Numbered from the stretch's first letter, positions 1 to 8,078 are shown. The stretch is 33,960 nucleotides of DNA from an uncultured Anaerolineaceae bacterium (GCA_937967805.1 CALBTC010000319.1:1-33960), one strand, 5' to 3'. Program-made: numbers and translations. Notes: generated by a model from the sequence alone, not told the origin.

Positions 1-171
1 AGCCGATGATCGGCCCCAGCACAGCACCGATCTTGGCCCGCCACATGGCTGCTTCGTACGTATCATTCACCCGCGCCGAAAAACGGCCGATTTCATGCGC
101 TTCCCGCACAAACGACTTCACGATACGAATGCCGCTGACCGTCTCTTCTACCACGTTGGCCGCCAGGCGGA
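1..171 (-). pseudogene. ABC exporter transmembrane-domain fragment
   Basis: Reading the minus strand from about 171 down to 1 gives an open frame that includes FRLAANVVEETVSGIRIVK and then SFVREAHEIGRFSARVNDTY. This is the typical cytoplasmic-loop/coupling region of an ABC exporter transmembrane domain (family pattern ENVSGIRVVKAF.RE). The frame leaves the window at base 1, so the ATPase domain, if present, lies outside. The 5' end is missing: the frame emerges from inside the truncated P450 gene at a short shared sequence (CCAGGCG at 163-169 on the plus strand), so the gene has no start of its own here. It is either the product of a deletion that fused two genes or an assembly chimera. Confidence 0.75.
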
Positions 172-1119
172 AGGATAAAGACGCATCGATTCTTTGATGA
201 CTTTGTTGCTGTATTCGAGCTGGGGAAAGTCGGCTATGGTGGGGGAACGGCCGTTCAATACCAAATCCATTTCCGCCTCAATCTTGTCTACAACATCCGG
301 GTGCTGGGCCAACAAATACCACAGCCAGCCAAGTGTGTTGGCCGTGGTTTCATGCCCGGCAATGAGCAAAGACATCACCTCATCCCGAATTTGCAAATCG
401 TCCATCGTCTCGCCGCTATCCTCATAACGTACCTGGATGAGCATATCCAGCAAATCGCGCTGCTGGCCGTGCGGCCGTTGGCGACGCTGTTTAATAAAAC
501 TGTACACAATCTCGTCCAGCACTTGCAACGTTTCCTGAAAGCGGCGGCGCTTGGGCTTGGCAATTTCAATGAGTGTGTTCACAGCATCCCCAACGCGGTC
601 CGTTTGCTGGTCAATATCGTAGCCAAACAGCGCCCGCGAGACGATGTTCAGCGTCAGCGTCATCATCTCGTTGGCGATGTCGAACGGTTCATTTTGGGCC
701 GCATGGGCATCGATTCTGGCCAACGTCTCATTGGTAGCGTCTACCATCAAGTCGACAAAATTAGCCAAATAGTTGCGGTGAAAAAAAGGCTGGATAAGGC
801 GGCGCTGTTTACGCCACAAGGGGTTTTCGCTGGTGAGCAGCCCCTGCCCGGTGAGGGCTTGCAGCATGTATTTGTTGAGGTGAGTTTCTTTGGTGTAATT
901 ACGGCCGTTACTCACCAACACATGCTTCACAAAATCGGGGTGATTAAGCAAAAAAGCCGGTTCCGGCGTAGACCGATACTGCACAATATCGCCGTATTCC
1001 CGCGTAAGCTGTAAGAAAAAACGGTGCGGCGCGCGCACCAAGTCACGAGCGCCACCTGAAAAAAAAGGAGCCTTTTGCCGGTTCCCTTCGACTATGCCAT
1101 TGGTTTCTGAACTCATCAC
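148..1119 (-). pseudogene. Cytochrome P450, C-terminally truncated
   Basis: The frame encodes a P450 mono-oxygenase. Visible are the C-helix WRKQRR (residues 102-107), the I-helix oxygen-activation motif AGHETT (254-259) and the K-helix ExxR (E310-R313). Start is ATG 1119 or the adjacent ATG 1116. P450s normally run to about 450 residues and end with the heme-ligand loop FxxGxRxCxG. Here the reading stops at 323 just after LYPSAW, with the last four residues (RPTW) read out of frame from ABC-transporter DNA. The heme cysteine is therefore absent and the product cannot be a working P450. The first 319 residues look intact, so the break is recent or artificial. Confidence 0.85.
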
Positions 1120-1222
1120 GTTTTAAGTACACACAAGATCACAACTTGGTTTCTTGCCTTTTAGATCTCACAGGTTAGTAAAATTTACCCGTATCATACC
1201 TGATGGGGAAGCTAAATCCCAA

Positions 1223-1255
1223 GAAAAAAGCCCGTGCTATTGGCAACGGGCATTT
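1223..1255 (-). terminator. Intrinsic terminator after the toxin-antitoxin remnant
   Basis: On the minus strand a hairpin GCCCGTTG ... CACGGGC is followed by a T run (1223-1229 as A's on plus). It lies downstream of the antitoxin and broken toxin and faces the same way. Confidence 0.7.
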
Positions 1256-1379
1256 TCGGTGTGGATAGTAATGATAGGTGTTTGTAGTAAAAGTATGAGA
1301 GACCCTTGAGATGCAACGGCCGTATCTTCTCATCTCTTAACAATTGCTGTCTGTAACCAATCAGCAAATGCAGCACGGC

Positions 1380-1439
1380 TCATTTTTCCCGAATCGTTTC
1401 ATGCAGCTCAAGCAGCTCATTGAGCGTCAAAAATCGCAC
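1380..1439 (-). pseudogene. Doc/Fic-type toxin remnant (19 codons)
   Basis: A GTG overlaps the antitoxin stop codon by one base (TAGTG) and starts VRFLTLNELLELHETIREK followed by TGA. The opening is the N-terminus typical of death-on-curing (Doc) toxins, which are usually about 120-130 residues and are encoded just after an antitoxin of this type. The conserved HPFxDGNKR Fic motif is absent from the following DNA, so the toxin is a remnant. Assignment rests on one short match plus gene order. Confidence 0.5.
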
Positions 1440-1639
1440 TAAGCTGCCAACCGTTTATATAATTCTTTATTCTTGTCCAGAACGTAATTAAGGGCGTCTT
1501 GAAACGCTTCTTCAGGTGACCCAACCAGCTCTTCTACGCTGGCCCGAACTAAATCCTCAGGAGCCACGTTATGACGTTTGGCCAAATCTTCTAATTTGTT
1601 CATCAAATCATCTGAAAGCGCAACAGTTATTGATGTCAT
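1439..1639 (-). CDS. Ribbon-helix-helix antitoxin
   Basis: A 66-residue protein with an N-terminal TSITVALSDDLMNKLEDLAK strand-helix pattern, then helices ending in KNKELYKRLAA. This is the layout of small RHH antitoxins paired with Doc toxins: the N-terminal part dimerises and binds the operator, the C-terminal tail neutralises the toxin. It is directly followed by a Doc-like remnant with a one-base overlap, so the pair was once a bicistron. With the toxin broken, the antitoxin survives as a solitary gene that may still bind its own promoter or protect against a related toxin. The AT-rich stretch 1640-1755 upstream holds no other gene. Confidence 0.75.
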   Translation of the reverse strand: MTSITVALSDDLMNKLEDLAKRHNVAPEDLVRASVEELVGSPEEAFQDALNYVLDKNKELYKRLAA

Positions 1640-1755
1640 ATCAGTTCACCACTTGAATTCTTCACTTTATTCCTGACAAATAACAAAAACGTGATCACAT
1701 TTTAACAGACTTTACAACACTTTGTTTGTTCAGATTATTTGACCGCAGCTAGCCG

Positions 1756-3285
1756 CTAACCCTCACCTCGTTCGCGGAGGTGGGGAAAGAGGAGGACTTC
1801 GCGGATGGTGGCCTTGTCGGCCATGAGCATCACCAGCCGGTCGATGCCCACGCCAAAGCCGCCGTTGGGCGGCATACCGTAGCGCATAGCCCGCAAATAA
1901 TCTTCGTCGATGGGGTTTAGCTCGTCGTCGTCTTTGGCGTACAGTTTTTGCAGGTCTTCGAACCGTTTTTGCTGGTCCAGCGGGTCGTTGAGCTCGGTAA
2001 AGGCGTTGCCCATCTCCATGCCGGCGATGAAAAACTCAAACCGCTCCACGTGGTTGGGATCGCCGGGAATCGCTTTGGCCAGCGGCGAAATATCGCGCGG
2101 GTAAGTGGTGATGATCGTTGGCTGGATCAGCTTTGGCTCGACAAAATCGCCAAACACGCCGTCAATTAGCTTGCCCCAACTGGCTCCCACAGGAGCGTGC
2201 CCACCCGCCTCGCGGATGGCGTTGGCCAGGCTGGGCGCGTCAGGATGTTCCATGTAATCAATTTCGGCAAACTGCTTGATGGCGTCGCGCATGGTCAGGC
2301 GAGGCCAGGTGCCGCCCAGATCAACAGTTTCTCCTTGATAGGTCACTTCTGTTCGGCCCAAAACGTGCTCAGCGACAAATTTCACCATGCCTTCGGTGAA
2401 GTCCATCACGTCGTGATAATCCCAGTAGGCAGCGTAAAACTCCAGCATGGTAAATTCGGGGTTGTGCTTGAAGCTGACGCCTTCGTTGCGGAAGTCGCGC
2501 CCAATTTCATAAACGCGCTCAATGCCGCCGACCAAAAGGCGTTTCAGGTACAGCTCAAAGGAGATGCGCAGGTACAGTTCTTGCTTGAGCTGGTTGTGAT
2601 GGGTGGTAAACGGCCGTGCCGCCGCGCCCCCATATAAAGGTTGTAAAATCGGGGTTTCCACCTCCAGAAAATCGTGGTCTTCAAAATAGCGGCGCAGCGC
2701 AGAGATGACTTTAGCCCGAATTTTGAACACCTCGCGCACGTCTGGATTGACGGCCAGATCGGCATACCGCTGGCGGTAGCGCTCCTCCACGTCGCTAAAG
2801 GCGTTGTGGCGCACGATTTCACCATCGATTTCCTGCTCTTTTACCACCGGCAATGGACTGACAGCCTTGGCCAGCAGCTTCCACGCGCTGACGCGCAGGC
2901 TCACCTCGCCGGTGCGGGTGCGGAAGAGCACGCCGGTCGCCTGCACGAAGTCGCCCAGATCAAGCAGCTTGCGAAATATTTGGTGGGATTCTTCGCCGAT
3001 GGCCTCACGACGAACGAAGAGCTGGATACGGCCGTACCCATCCTCAATGTGGGCAAAGACTGTCTTGCCCATATCCCGCTGGCTCACGATACGGCCGCAC
3101 AGCGTCGCTTCAATCTCAGGGGCATCCTCGCCCTGCTCGGCTTCACTGGACTCAAAAGCGGCAATCGCTTCGCTGCTGGTGTGCGTGCGCTTTACCCGCC
3201 GCGGATATGGTTCTATGCCCGCGTCGCGCAGCTGCTCAATTTTTTCCAGACGTTTTTCTTCTAGCGGTGTTGGTTCCCAAGACAT
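1756..3285 (-). CDS. lysS: Lysyl-tRNA synthetase, class II
   Basis: Charges tRNA-Lys with lysine at the expense of ATP in the cytoplasm. The protein has an N-terminal OB-fold anticodon-binding domain (CGRIVSQRDMGKTVFAHIED) and a class II catalytic core with motif 2 FRNEGVSFKHNPEFTMLE and C-terminal motif 3 GFGVGIDRLVMLM. A longer in-frame start exists at 3336, but the extra residues are unlike LysS and AAGGAG sits seven bases before ATG 3285, so the start is set there, giving 509 residues, normal for the family. It is co-directional with greA but separated from it by a terminator and a repeat tract, so it probably has its own promoter. Confidence 0.97.
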   Translation of the reverse strand: MSWEPTPLEEKRLEKIEQLRDAGIEPYPRRVKRTHTSSEAIAAFESSEAEQGEDAPEIEATLCGRIVSQRDMGKTVFAHIEDGYGRIQLFVRREAIGEESHQIFRKLLDLGDFVQATGVLFRTRTGEVSLRVSAWKLLAKAVSPLPVVKEQEIDGEIVRHNAFSDVEERYRQRYADLAVNPDVREVFKIRAKVISALRRYFEDHDFLEVETPILQPLYGGAAARPFTTHHNQLKQELYLRISFELYLKRLLVGGIERVYEIGRDFRNEGVSFKHNPEFTMLEFYAAYWDYHDVMDFTEGMVKFVAEHVLGRTEVTYQGETVDLGGTWPRLTMRDAIKQFAEIDYMEHPDAPSLANAIREAGGHAPVGASWGKLIDGVFGDFVEPKLIQPTIITTYPRDISPLAKAIPGDPNHVERFEFFIAGMEMGNAFTELNDPLDQQKRFEDLQKLYAKDDDELNPIDEDYLRAMRYGMPPNGGFGVGIDRLVMLMADKATIREVLLFPHLRERGEG

Positions 3286-3309
3286 GCCCTTCTCCTTCAT
3301 ACAAAAGAG

Positions 3310-3401
3310 GAACACAGAGTTACACGGAGAAGACACAGAGTTTCACAGAGAGAAGTAAGAGAATCTGCGTAATCTGCGTAATCTGCGTAATCTGCGGATT
3401 C
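3310..3401. repeat. Short-period repeat tract between lysS and greA
   Basis: Two low-complexity blocks lie side by side: a loose ACACAGAG/CACGGAGA repeat (3311-3353) and a tandem AATCTGCGT repeat of nearly four 9-bp units (3361-3397). Both resemble short dispersed repeats common in environmental bacterial genomes. Nothing coding is seen. Confidence 0.8.
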
Positions 3402-3406
3402 TATTC

Positions 3407-3436
3407 AAAAAAAAGCCCGTGTTATCCACGGGCTTC
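3407..3436 (-). terminator. Intrinsic terminator of greA
   Basis: Hairpin AAGCCCGTG/CACGGGCTT (3413-3421 with 3427-3435). On the minus strand it is followed by eight T's, directly downstream of the greA stop. Confidence 0.85.
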
Positions 3437-3472
3437 AAAAATCAAAATCGTGCCGGGTAACGCGTTGAGCCG

Positions 3473-3961
3473 TTACCCAATCTTAACAACGCGGAATTCC
3501 AAAAGCCCGTTGGGTGCGTTCACACGCACAGTATCGCCAACTTTCTTACCCAGCAAAGCCACGCCCAGCGGGCTTTCGTTAGAGATACGGCCGTTCGCCG
3601 GGTCGGCTTCTGCTGCGCCTACCAGATGGTAACGCTCTTCATCATCGAACCCTTCTTCAGAAACGGTGACCCAATCGCCGACACGGACACTATCATGTGG
3701 ATCTCCATTGTTATCGTCGATGAGCTTATAATTTTTCAGAATATCTTCAAGTTCCTGAATGCGACCTTCCAGAAACGCCTGCTCATGGCGCGCTGCTTCC
3801 AGCTCCGCATTTTCTACAAAGTCATCATCCTGACCATCCTGAAAAGCACGATGAAGCCTGTCGGCTACTCTTTCCCGACCTTCAGTGCGCAGTCGTTCTA
3901 ATTCACTGGTCAATTTGTCCAAACCTTCTTGTGTTAACAGGTGAGGCTTTGTTATTGTCAT
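3473..3961 (-). CDS. greA: Transcript cleavage factor GreA
   Basis: Rescues backtracked RNA polymerase by stimulating cleavage of the nascent RNA through the secondary channel. The 162 residues match the family: an N-terminal antiparallel coiled coil (about 10-80) whose acidic tip reads DDDFVENAE, in place of the usual GDLSENAE, then a C-terminal FKBP-like domain (VRVGDWVTVS ... SPLGVALLGKKVGDTVRV). AGGGG seven bases before ATG 3961 supports the start. It is followed by its own terminator (3407-3436), and a terminator lies between it and aroB upstream, so it is probably monocistronic. Confidence 0.95.
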   Translation of the reverse strand: MTITKPHLLTQEGLDKLTSELERLRTEGRERVADRLHRAFQDGQDDDFVENAELEAARHEQAFLEGRIQELEDILKNYKLIDDNNGDPHDSVRVGDWVTVSEEGFDDEERYHLVGAAEADPANGRISNESPLGVALLGKKVGDTVRVNAPNGLLEFRVVKIG

Positions 3962-4020
3962 TGTTTACCCCTAAACGGATACTTTATCCGCGAAAATTAT
4001 TATTTCGGTGCCATAGACGG

Positions 4021-4044
4021 CAAAAACCGCTGTAACCAGCGGTA
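4021..4044 (-). terminator. Intrinsic terminator of aroB
   Basis: Hairpin ACCGCTG/CAGCGGT (4026-4032 with 4037-4043), followed on the minus strand by TTTTT; it is downstream of the aroB stop. Confidence 0.7.
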
Positions 4045-4099
4045 ATTTTGTGTCAGGCGGAAAATTATATCAAAAAAGGTCCTAATGTAAAGAGGGAAA

Positions 4100-5173
4100 T
4101 TAGGCAGACTGAACGGCCGTTAACGTTGACCGTACGGCCGTTTCCGCCACATCCCCCGTTACAAACACATCTCCTACATCTCGCAGCAAAATAAAGCGCA
4201 GCCTGCCGGCCGCCTTTTTCTTGTCGCTAAACATCGCCTGATAAATCGCTTTTGGCTCAAATTCCGCCGGAATACGAATCGGTAGGTTCTGCGCTTGCAG
4301 CACTGCTTCTACGCGACTTTGCAGCGCAGCATCGCAATAACCCAATCGAGCAGACAGATTGGCCGCTGCCACCAGACCCATCGCCACGCCTTCGCCGTGC
4401 CGCACCCGGTAGCCGCTCACCTGCTCCACGGCATGCCCAAACGTGTGTCCCAAATTCAGCGTGGCTCGCCGCCCCTGCTCGAAAGGGTCTTCTTGCACCA
4501 CGTCTCGCTTTACCGCGATGGCTGTGGCCACTAGAGATTGGAGATTGGCGATTGGCGATTGGTTGGATAATCTCCAATCGCCAATCTCTAATTTCTCAAA
4601 CAAATCTGGATTGTTGATCAGCCCATGCTTCACCACCTCGGCCATGCCGGCGGCAAACTCCACCGGGGGCAAGGTTTGCAGGGTGGTGATATCGGCTAAG
4701 ACGGCCGTTGGCTGTTTGAATGCCCCCACCAAATTTTTGCCCTGTGGTAAATCAACGCCCGTCTTGCCACCCACACTGGCATCGACCATCGCCAGCAAGC
4801 TGGTGGGGCACTGCACAAAATCGACACCGCGCATGTAGGTGGCGGCCACAAAGCCGGCCACGTCCCCCACCACGCCGCCGCCCAGCGCCACCACCGTTGC
4901 CTGCCGGTCGATGCCTGCCGTCAGCAGCTCATCGTAAATGGTTTGTACGGTGGCCAACGTTTTGTACTGCTCTCCGGCGGGAATGGTCACCAGGCAGGCG
5001 ACGTCGCCGCAGCGTGCAGCGTGCAGCGGCCCCACATTGCTGTCGGTGATGAGGGCAATCGGGCCATGTATGCCAGCATGCTGGGCTAAATTGGGCAGTA
5101 AATCCGCGCCAACCAGCACAGCATACTGGCCGGTGGGATGGGTAACAGGTAACTGTGTCGGATCAAGCATCAC
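4100..5173 (-). CDS. aroB: 3-dehydroquinate synthase
   Basis: Second step of the shikimate pathway: converts DAHP to 3-dehydroquinate using NAD and a metal ion. Visible motifs are GEQYKTL, the nucleotide loop ALGGGVVGDVAGFVAA, DASVGGKTGVDLP, EVVKHGLI, and the metal-ligand segments NLGHTFGHAVE and RHGEGVAMGL. Start is GTG 5173 or, more likely, ATG 5170 with an AGGA upstream. Length (about 357) is normal. Odd feature: residues in the helix before VKRDVV read EIGDWRLSNQSPIANLQS, encoded by a GATTGG-type repeat (4531-4591), so a short dispersed repeat has replaced native sequence in frame. Next to aroK, as often seen. Confidence 0.95.
   Translation of the reverse strand: MMLDPTQLPVTHPTGQYAVLVGADLLPNLAQHAGIHGPIALITDSNVGPLHAARCGDVACLVTIPAGEQYKTLATVQTIYDELLTAGIDRQATVVALGGGVVGDVAGFVAATYMRGVDFVQCPTSLLAMVDASVGGKTGVDLPQGKNLVGAFKQPTAVLADITTLQTLPPVEFAAGMAEVVKHGLINNPDLFEKLEIGDWRLSNQSPIANLQSLVATAIAVKRDVVQEDPFEQGRRATLNLGHTFGHAVEQVSGYRVRHGEGVAMGLVAAANLSARLGYCDAALQSRVEAVLQAQNLPIRIPAEFEPKAIYQAMFSDKKKAAGRLRFILLRDVGDVFVTGDVAETAVRSTLTAVQSA
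4531..4591. repeat. GATTGG-unit palindromic repeat inside aroB
   Basis: Left arm: tandem 7-bp units [AC]GATTGG (4533-4562). Right arm: the complementary CCAATCG/CCAATCT units (4573-4590). Together they can form a hairpin. The whole element is read in frame within aroB and adds no stop codon. Confidence 0.85.
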
Positions 5174-5198
5174 GATTTATCCTCGTAATTGGAATGGA

Positions 5199-5248
5199 AC
5201 GCTGATTACCCTGATTTACATGATCAGGAAAATCAGGGTAATCAGCGT
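5199..5248. repeat. Perfect 19-bp inverted repeat between aroK and aroB
   Basis: Arms ACGCTGATTACCCTGATTT (5199-5217) and its exact complement (5230-5248) with a 12-nt loop. No T run follows on either strand, so it looks like a dispersed palindromic repeat more than a terminator. Confidence 0.85.
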
Positions 5249-5259
5249 CCTATTTTCAT

Positions 5260-5778
5260 TCATCGAGCGTGCAGGGTATAGATGATTACGTCGGCAACTT
5301 GTTCGGCCGTTTTGCCGTCAGTAGCAATTTGGGGAAAACGGCCGTATCCCTCACGCCTGGCTTCCAATAAAAAGGCAATCCGTTCCGCCGGATGGGGCAC
5401 ATCGAGCAGCGGCCGTTTTGTATCGTCTTGCACCCGCGCCAAAATGGTTTGGGGAACGGCCGTCAGGCAAAACACCTGGCCAGAAGCAGACAAAGCAGCC
5501 GCATTTTCCCCGTCCAGCATCAGCCGCCCGCCGGTGGCAATGACCAGCCCCTGAAGCTGCGCCAGCTCCAAAGCCACGGTCCGCTCCCAGGAGCGAAACG
5601 CCGCTTCACCATCCTGGGCAAAAATGTCGGCGATGGGACGGCCGTCTCGCTCCACAATCAGGGCGTCGGTGTCGATGAACGGCCGTTGCAGCCGTTCGGC
5701 CAGCAGCCTGCCCACGGTTGTCTTGCCTGTGCCCATAAAGCCGGTCAGGATAATGTTAGGCGGTACTGATTTAGCCAA
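5260..5778 (-). CDS. aroK: Shikimate kinase
   Basis: Phosphorylates shikimate with ATP. The 172-residue P-loop kinase shows Walker A GFMGTGKTT (residues 13-21), the shikimate-binding DTD (FIDTDALI), the arginine after the second acidic segment (AAFRSWER), the glycine-rich ATGGR and the LID arginines (RPLLD). The third glycine of the usual TGGG is an arginine here, a variation whose effect cannot be judged from sequence. Start is TTG 5778: the frame has a stop just upstream and no ATG is available. Lies 86 bases upstream of aroB in the same orientation, so an aroK-aroB transcript is likely. Confidence 0.93.
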   Translation of the reverse strand: MAKSVPPNIILTGFMGTGKTTVGRLLAERLQRPFIDTDALIVERDGRPIADIFAQDGEAAFRSWERTVALELAQLQGLVIATGGRLMLDGENAAALSASGQVFCLTAVPQTILARVQDDTKRPLLDVPHPAERIAFLLEARREGYGRFPQIATDGKTAEQVADVIIYTLHAR

Positions 5779-5862
5779 AACGAAAAATTCTCATGTGGCA
5801 ACTATCTTTTGGCAATAATAACTTGCCACGTGCAACTTGCAGACTTGCCGCTCATATATAAT

Positions 5863-5888
5863 AAAAAAGCCGCTCCCAAAGAGCGGAC
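5863..5888 (-). terminator. Terminator of the tRNA-Lys gene
   Basis: Minus-strand hairpin CCGCTC ... GAGCGG followed by TTTTTTAT, just after the tRNA 3' end. Confidence 0.75.
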
Positions 5889-5899
5889 ACGTAAAAAAG

Positions 5900-5942
5900 T
5901 GACCCTGGAAGGACTCGAACCTTCAACCTGCTGATTAAGAGT
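5900..5942 (-). other. Attachment site: 3' part of tRNA-Lys(CTT)
   Basis: The minus strand reads CTCTTAATCAG, then a 5-nt variable loop, the T arm GAAGGTTCGAGTCCTTC and the acceptor strand CAGGGTCA. This is the anticodon loop (CTT), half the anticodon stem, T arm and 3' acceptor strand of a lysine tRNA. The 5' half (D arm, 5' acceptor strand) is absent; unrelated DNA begins at about 5943. With an integrase gene 48 bp away, this is the host-side remnant left by site-specific integration. The restored tRNA is expected at the far end of the element, outside this window. Confidence 0.85.
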
Positions 5943-5989
5943 TATGTCAAATTAGCAGGTGTCATAATTCCGCTCATTGGCAATTTAAT

Positions 5990-6937
5990 TCAGTCTTCAT
6001 TGGCTGAATTAAACGGCGATAATCGATTATGCCACGATTGCAGCTCATTGTCAGCCCAGCGCGCATAAAACTGGCTGGTGACCAGGACGCTGCTGTGACC
6101 CAGCAGTTGGGAAACGACGCTGAGGTTCCCCCCACTCCGCAACCAGCTGCGAGCAGCGGCATGGCGAAAGGCATGAGGATTAAAACGTCCGGTGATACCT
6201 GCTTTTTTGGCCAGCCGCTTGAGTATCTGGTAGACACCATTTGAAAGAAGTGGACCTTGACGGCCGAGGAAGACCGTATTGCCCTTATCATATGGTCGCT
6301 CGGCCAAGTAATCCACCAGGGCATGATGCGTGTCCGCACCAAAATAGACCCACCGACTTTTGCCATAACCACCCCGCCCCTTTTCTCTTACCTCCGCTTT
6401 TCTTTCATGGAGAAATAAGCGATCCATTGTGAGGCTGCACAGGCCACCTACCCGGCAGCCGGTGTCGGCCAGGAAGTAAACAATGGCCAGGTCCCGGGAG
6501 CAGGATTCTTGAGCCACTTTTATTAGCTTTTCTAAGTCAGCAAGGTCCACTGCCTTCGGCGGTTGAGATGGTAGGGGCGGCAGCTTCATCCGCTGGCCCA
6601 GATCATTTTCCACAATCCCTTCCTCGGTCATCCACTTGAAAAAACGACGCAGAGCCCGAATGTAGCCCTGTTTGGTGGCTGGTGACAGCTCTCCATCTTC
6701 CTGAGGCCTGTGTCCTCCGTACCTCGTTTGACGAGAAAAAACTTTTTTTCGCCAGTTGCGAAGGTCCGTAATTGTTATTTCTGTCACGTCCACATTACCG
6801 AGTTCGTTCAACAGTGAGCCAAGCATTCCCCTGAAGTTTCCTTCATCGTCTACCGAGAAATACCACTCACGGGTGCGTGGGGCAACCTCCCCAAATATCG
6901 CATTGTCGAACTCAAGCAAAGCATCTTTTAACTGCAT
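5990..6937 (-). CDS. int: Tyrosine-type site-specific integrase
   Basis: Catalyses integration and, with helpers, excision at the tRNA-Lys attachment site beside it. From ATG 6937 the product has 315 residues: an N-terminal SAM-like core-binding domain (LRNWRKKVF ... YIRALRRFFKWMTEEG) and a C-terminal catalytic domain with the arginine in DTGCRVGGLCSL, the HAFRH box, LGHSS and the nucleophilic tyrosine in SQFYARW. GGGAG seven bases before ATG 6937 decides the start over a longer in-frame start at 7021. It is transcribed toward the attachment site and diverges from the replication gene at 7041. The 103-bp gap must hold both promoters. An inverted repeat (TTTAATTCAG, 5984-6013) overlaps the 3' end. 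Confidence 0.93.
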   Translation of the reverse strand: MQLKDALLEFDNAIFGEVAPRTREWYFSVDDEGNFRGMLGSLLNELGNVDVTEITITDLRNWRKKVFSRQTRYGGHRPQEDGELSPATKQGYIRALRRFFKWMTEEGIVENDLGQRMKLPPLPSQPPKAVDLADLEKLIKVAQESCSRDLAIVYFLADTGCRVGGLCSLTMDRLFLHERKAEVREKGRGGYGKSRWVYFGADTHHALVDYLAERPYDKGNTVFLGRQGPLLSNGVYQILKRLAKKAGITGRFNPHAFRHAAARSWLRSGGNLSVVSQLLGHSSVLVTSQFYARWADNELQSWHNRLSPFNSANED

Positions 6938-7040
6938 TTGGATCTCCCTTTTTATGTGATTTTGCGGCAGCCAGGCGGCTGCCCTTTGCCCAAACCGGCA
7001 TGACACCATTTTATCAATCAATTAACGCTCAGAGGTTTTT

Positions 7041-8078
7041 ATGAATGAATCAGACTCAAAGAACACGCAAGACCAGGTAGACCCACAGGAAATCATCATT
7101 CATGTCCGTGATCGACGGAAGCCACGGCAATACATCGTGGACAACCTGATCATGGATGAATATTTCCCGATCATCGGGGCGCTGGGCTACAGCATTTACA
7201 GTTTGTTGGTTCGCATGAGCAACGAAAGGGACGGGGAGCAGGCCAGGGCGTCTTTGCGGATGATGTGTGCTCATCTCAATATCGAATCCAGATCTGCGCT
7301 TGGTTATTACATCACCCTCATGGAAATTTTCGGCCTCCTCTTCAAAGACATGCCCGAAGCCGTCATTATGCAAAACGGCAAACGGGTAAAAAAGAAAATG
7401 GGGAACCGAACAAACTACTACTACATCCTCGACGTGAAGCCAGTCACCTCTGAACGAGTAAAGGGATTTAAAACGGCCGTCAAAACTAATGAAACATTTA
7501 ATGACAGCTACCGCGAATTATTCCTAAAAATGCTCGATGAGTGGCGACCCATCCAATCGCTTTGGAGAAAGCCAGGCAAGAAGATCAAAACGGTTGTGGG
7601 CCAGGATAAGCTGCCACTGAATTTTGATGATGAGGACGAGGAGGCCGCCCCACCCTCACCGGCCACGCTGCAAGACGGTGACCCTACTTCATTGGCGATT
7701 TTGCGGCGGCTGGAGATTACGAAGCCGTCGCTACTGCAGGAGCTGGGGCACCACAAGCCCAGCGACATCTTGGCCCTGGTTTGGTACGGCCAGACGCAAA
7801 GCTGGATGGAGAAAGACCGATTGAGTGGTTACGTTATCAAAAATCTTGGACCAGATGGATCCCCGCCACCAAAGATGTACCTCGACCTGGCCAAGTTCTG
7901 GCTCTCTATTGACATGGAGACCCGCGAGGATCTGAGCAACTGGTACTTCTACAGCCAGCGTGAAGCCAATCAATTGGCGCAAGAGGTGAAAACAGAAACA
8001 AGCGTGGCCCAGGCTGCCTTAAAGCTGGTCAACCAAGACCCGCAAAAAAATCATCTTTTAGATTGGCTAGACATCTAG
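7041..8078 (+). CDS. Winged-helix replication-initiator-like protein
   Basis: The 345 residues have an N-terminal winged-helix region (about 35-100: FPIIGALGYSIYSLLVR and SLRMMCAHLNIESRSALGYY). A charged linker follows (DDEDEEAAPPSP), then a C-terminal helical domain including SWMEKDRLSGYVIKNL and DGSPPPKM. This layout recalls plasmid and phage replication initiators or replisome organisers with an HTH N-domain and a C-domain containing a GYVIxxL..G.PPP segment. GAGG is placed five bases before ATG. It is the first rightward gene after the integrase. The function is inferred from fold-like pattern and position; a transcriptional regulator remains possible. Confidence 0.5.
   Translation: MNESDSKNTQDQVDPQEIIIHVRDRRKPRQYIVDNLIMDEYFPIIGALGYSIYSLLVRMSNERDGEQARASLRMMCAHLNIESRSALGYYITLMEIFGLLFKDMPEAVIMQNGKRVKKKMGNRTNYYYILDVKPVTSERVKGFKTAVKTNETFNDSYRELFLKMLDEWRPIQSLWRKPGKKIKTVVGQDKLPLNFDDEDEEAAPPSPATLQDGDPTSLAILRRLEITKPSLLQELGHHKPSDILALVWYGQTQSWMEKDRLSGYVIKNLGPDGSPPPKMYLDLAKFWLSIDMETREDLSNWYFYSQREANQLAQEVKTETSVAQAALKLVNQDPQKNHLLDWLDI

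Noticed and set aside
301..1014. Long plus-strand open frame opposite the P450
   Set aside because: It is the antisense of a clear P450 gene and its translation lacks any recognisable pattern or ribosome-binding site.
2674..3264. Plus-strand open frames opposite lysS
   Set aside because: They are shadows of the conserved LysS coding sequence.
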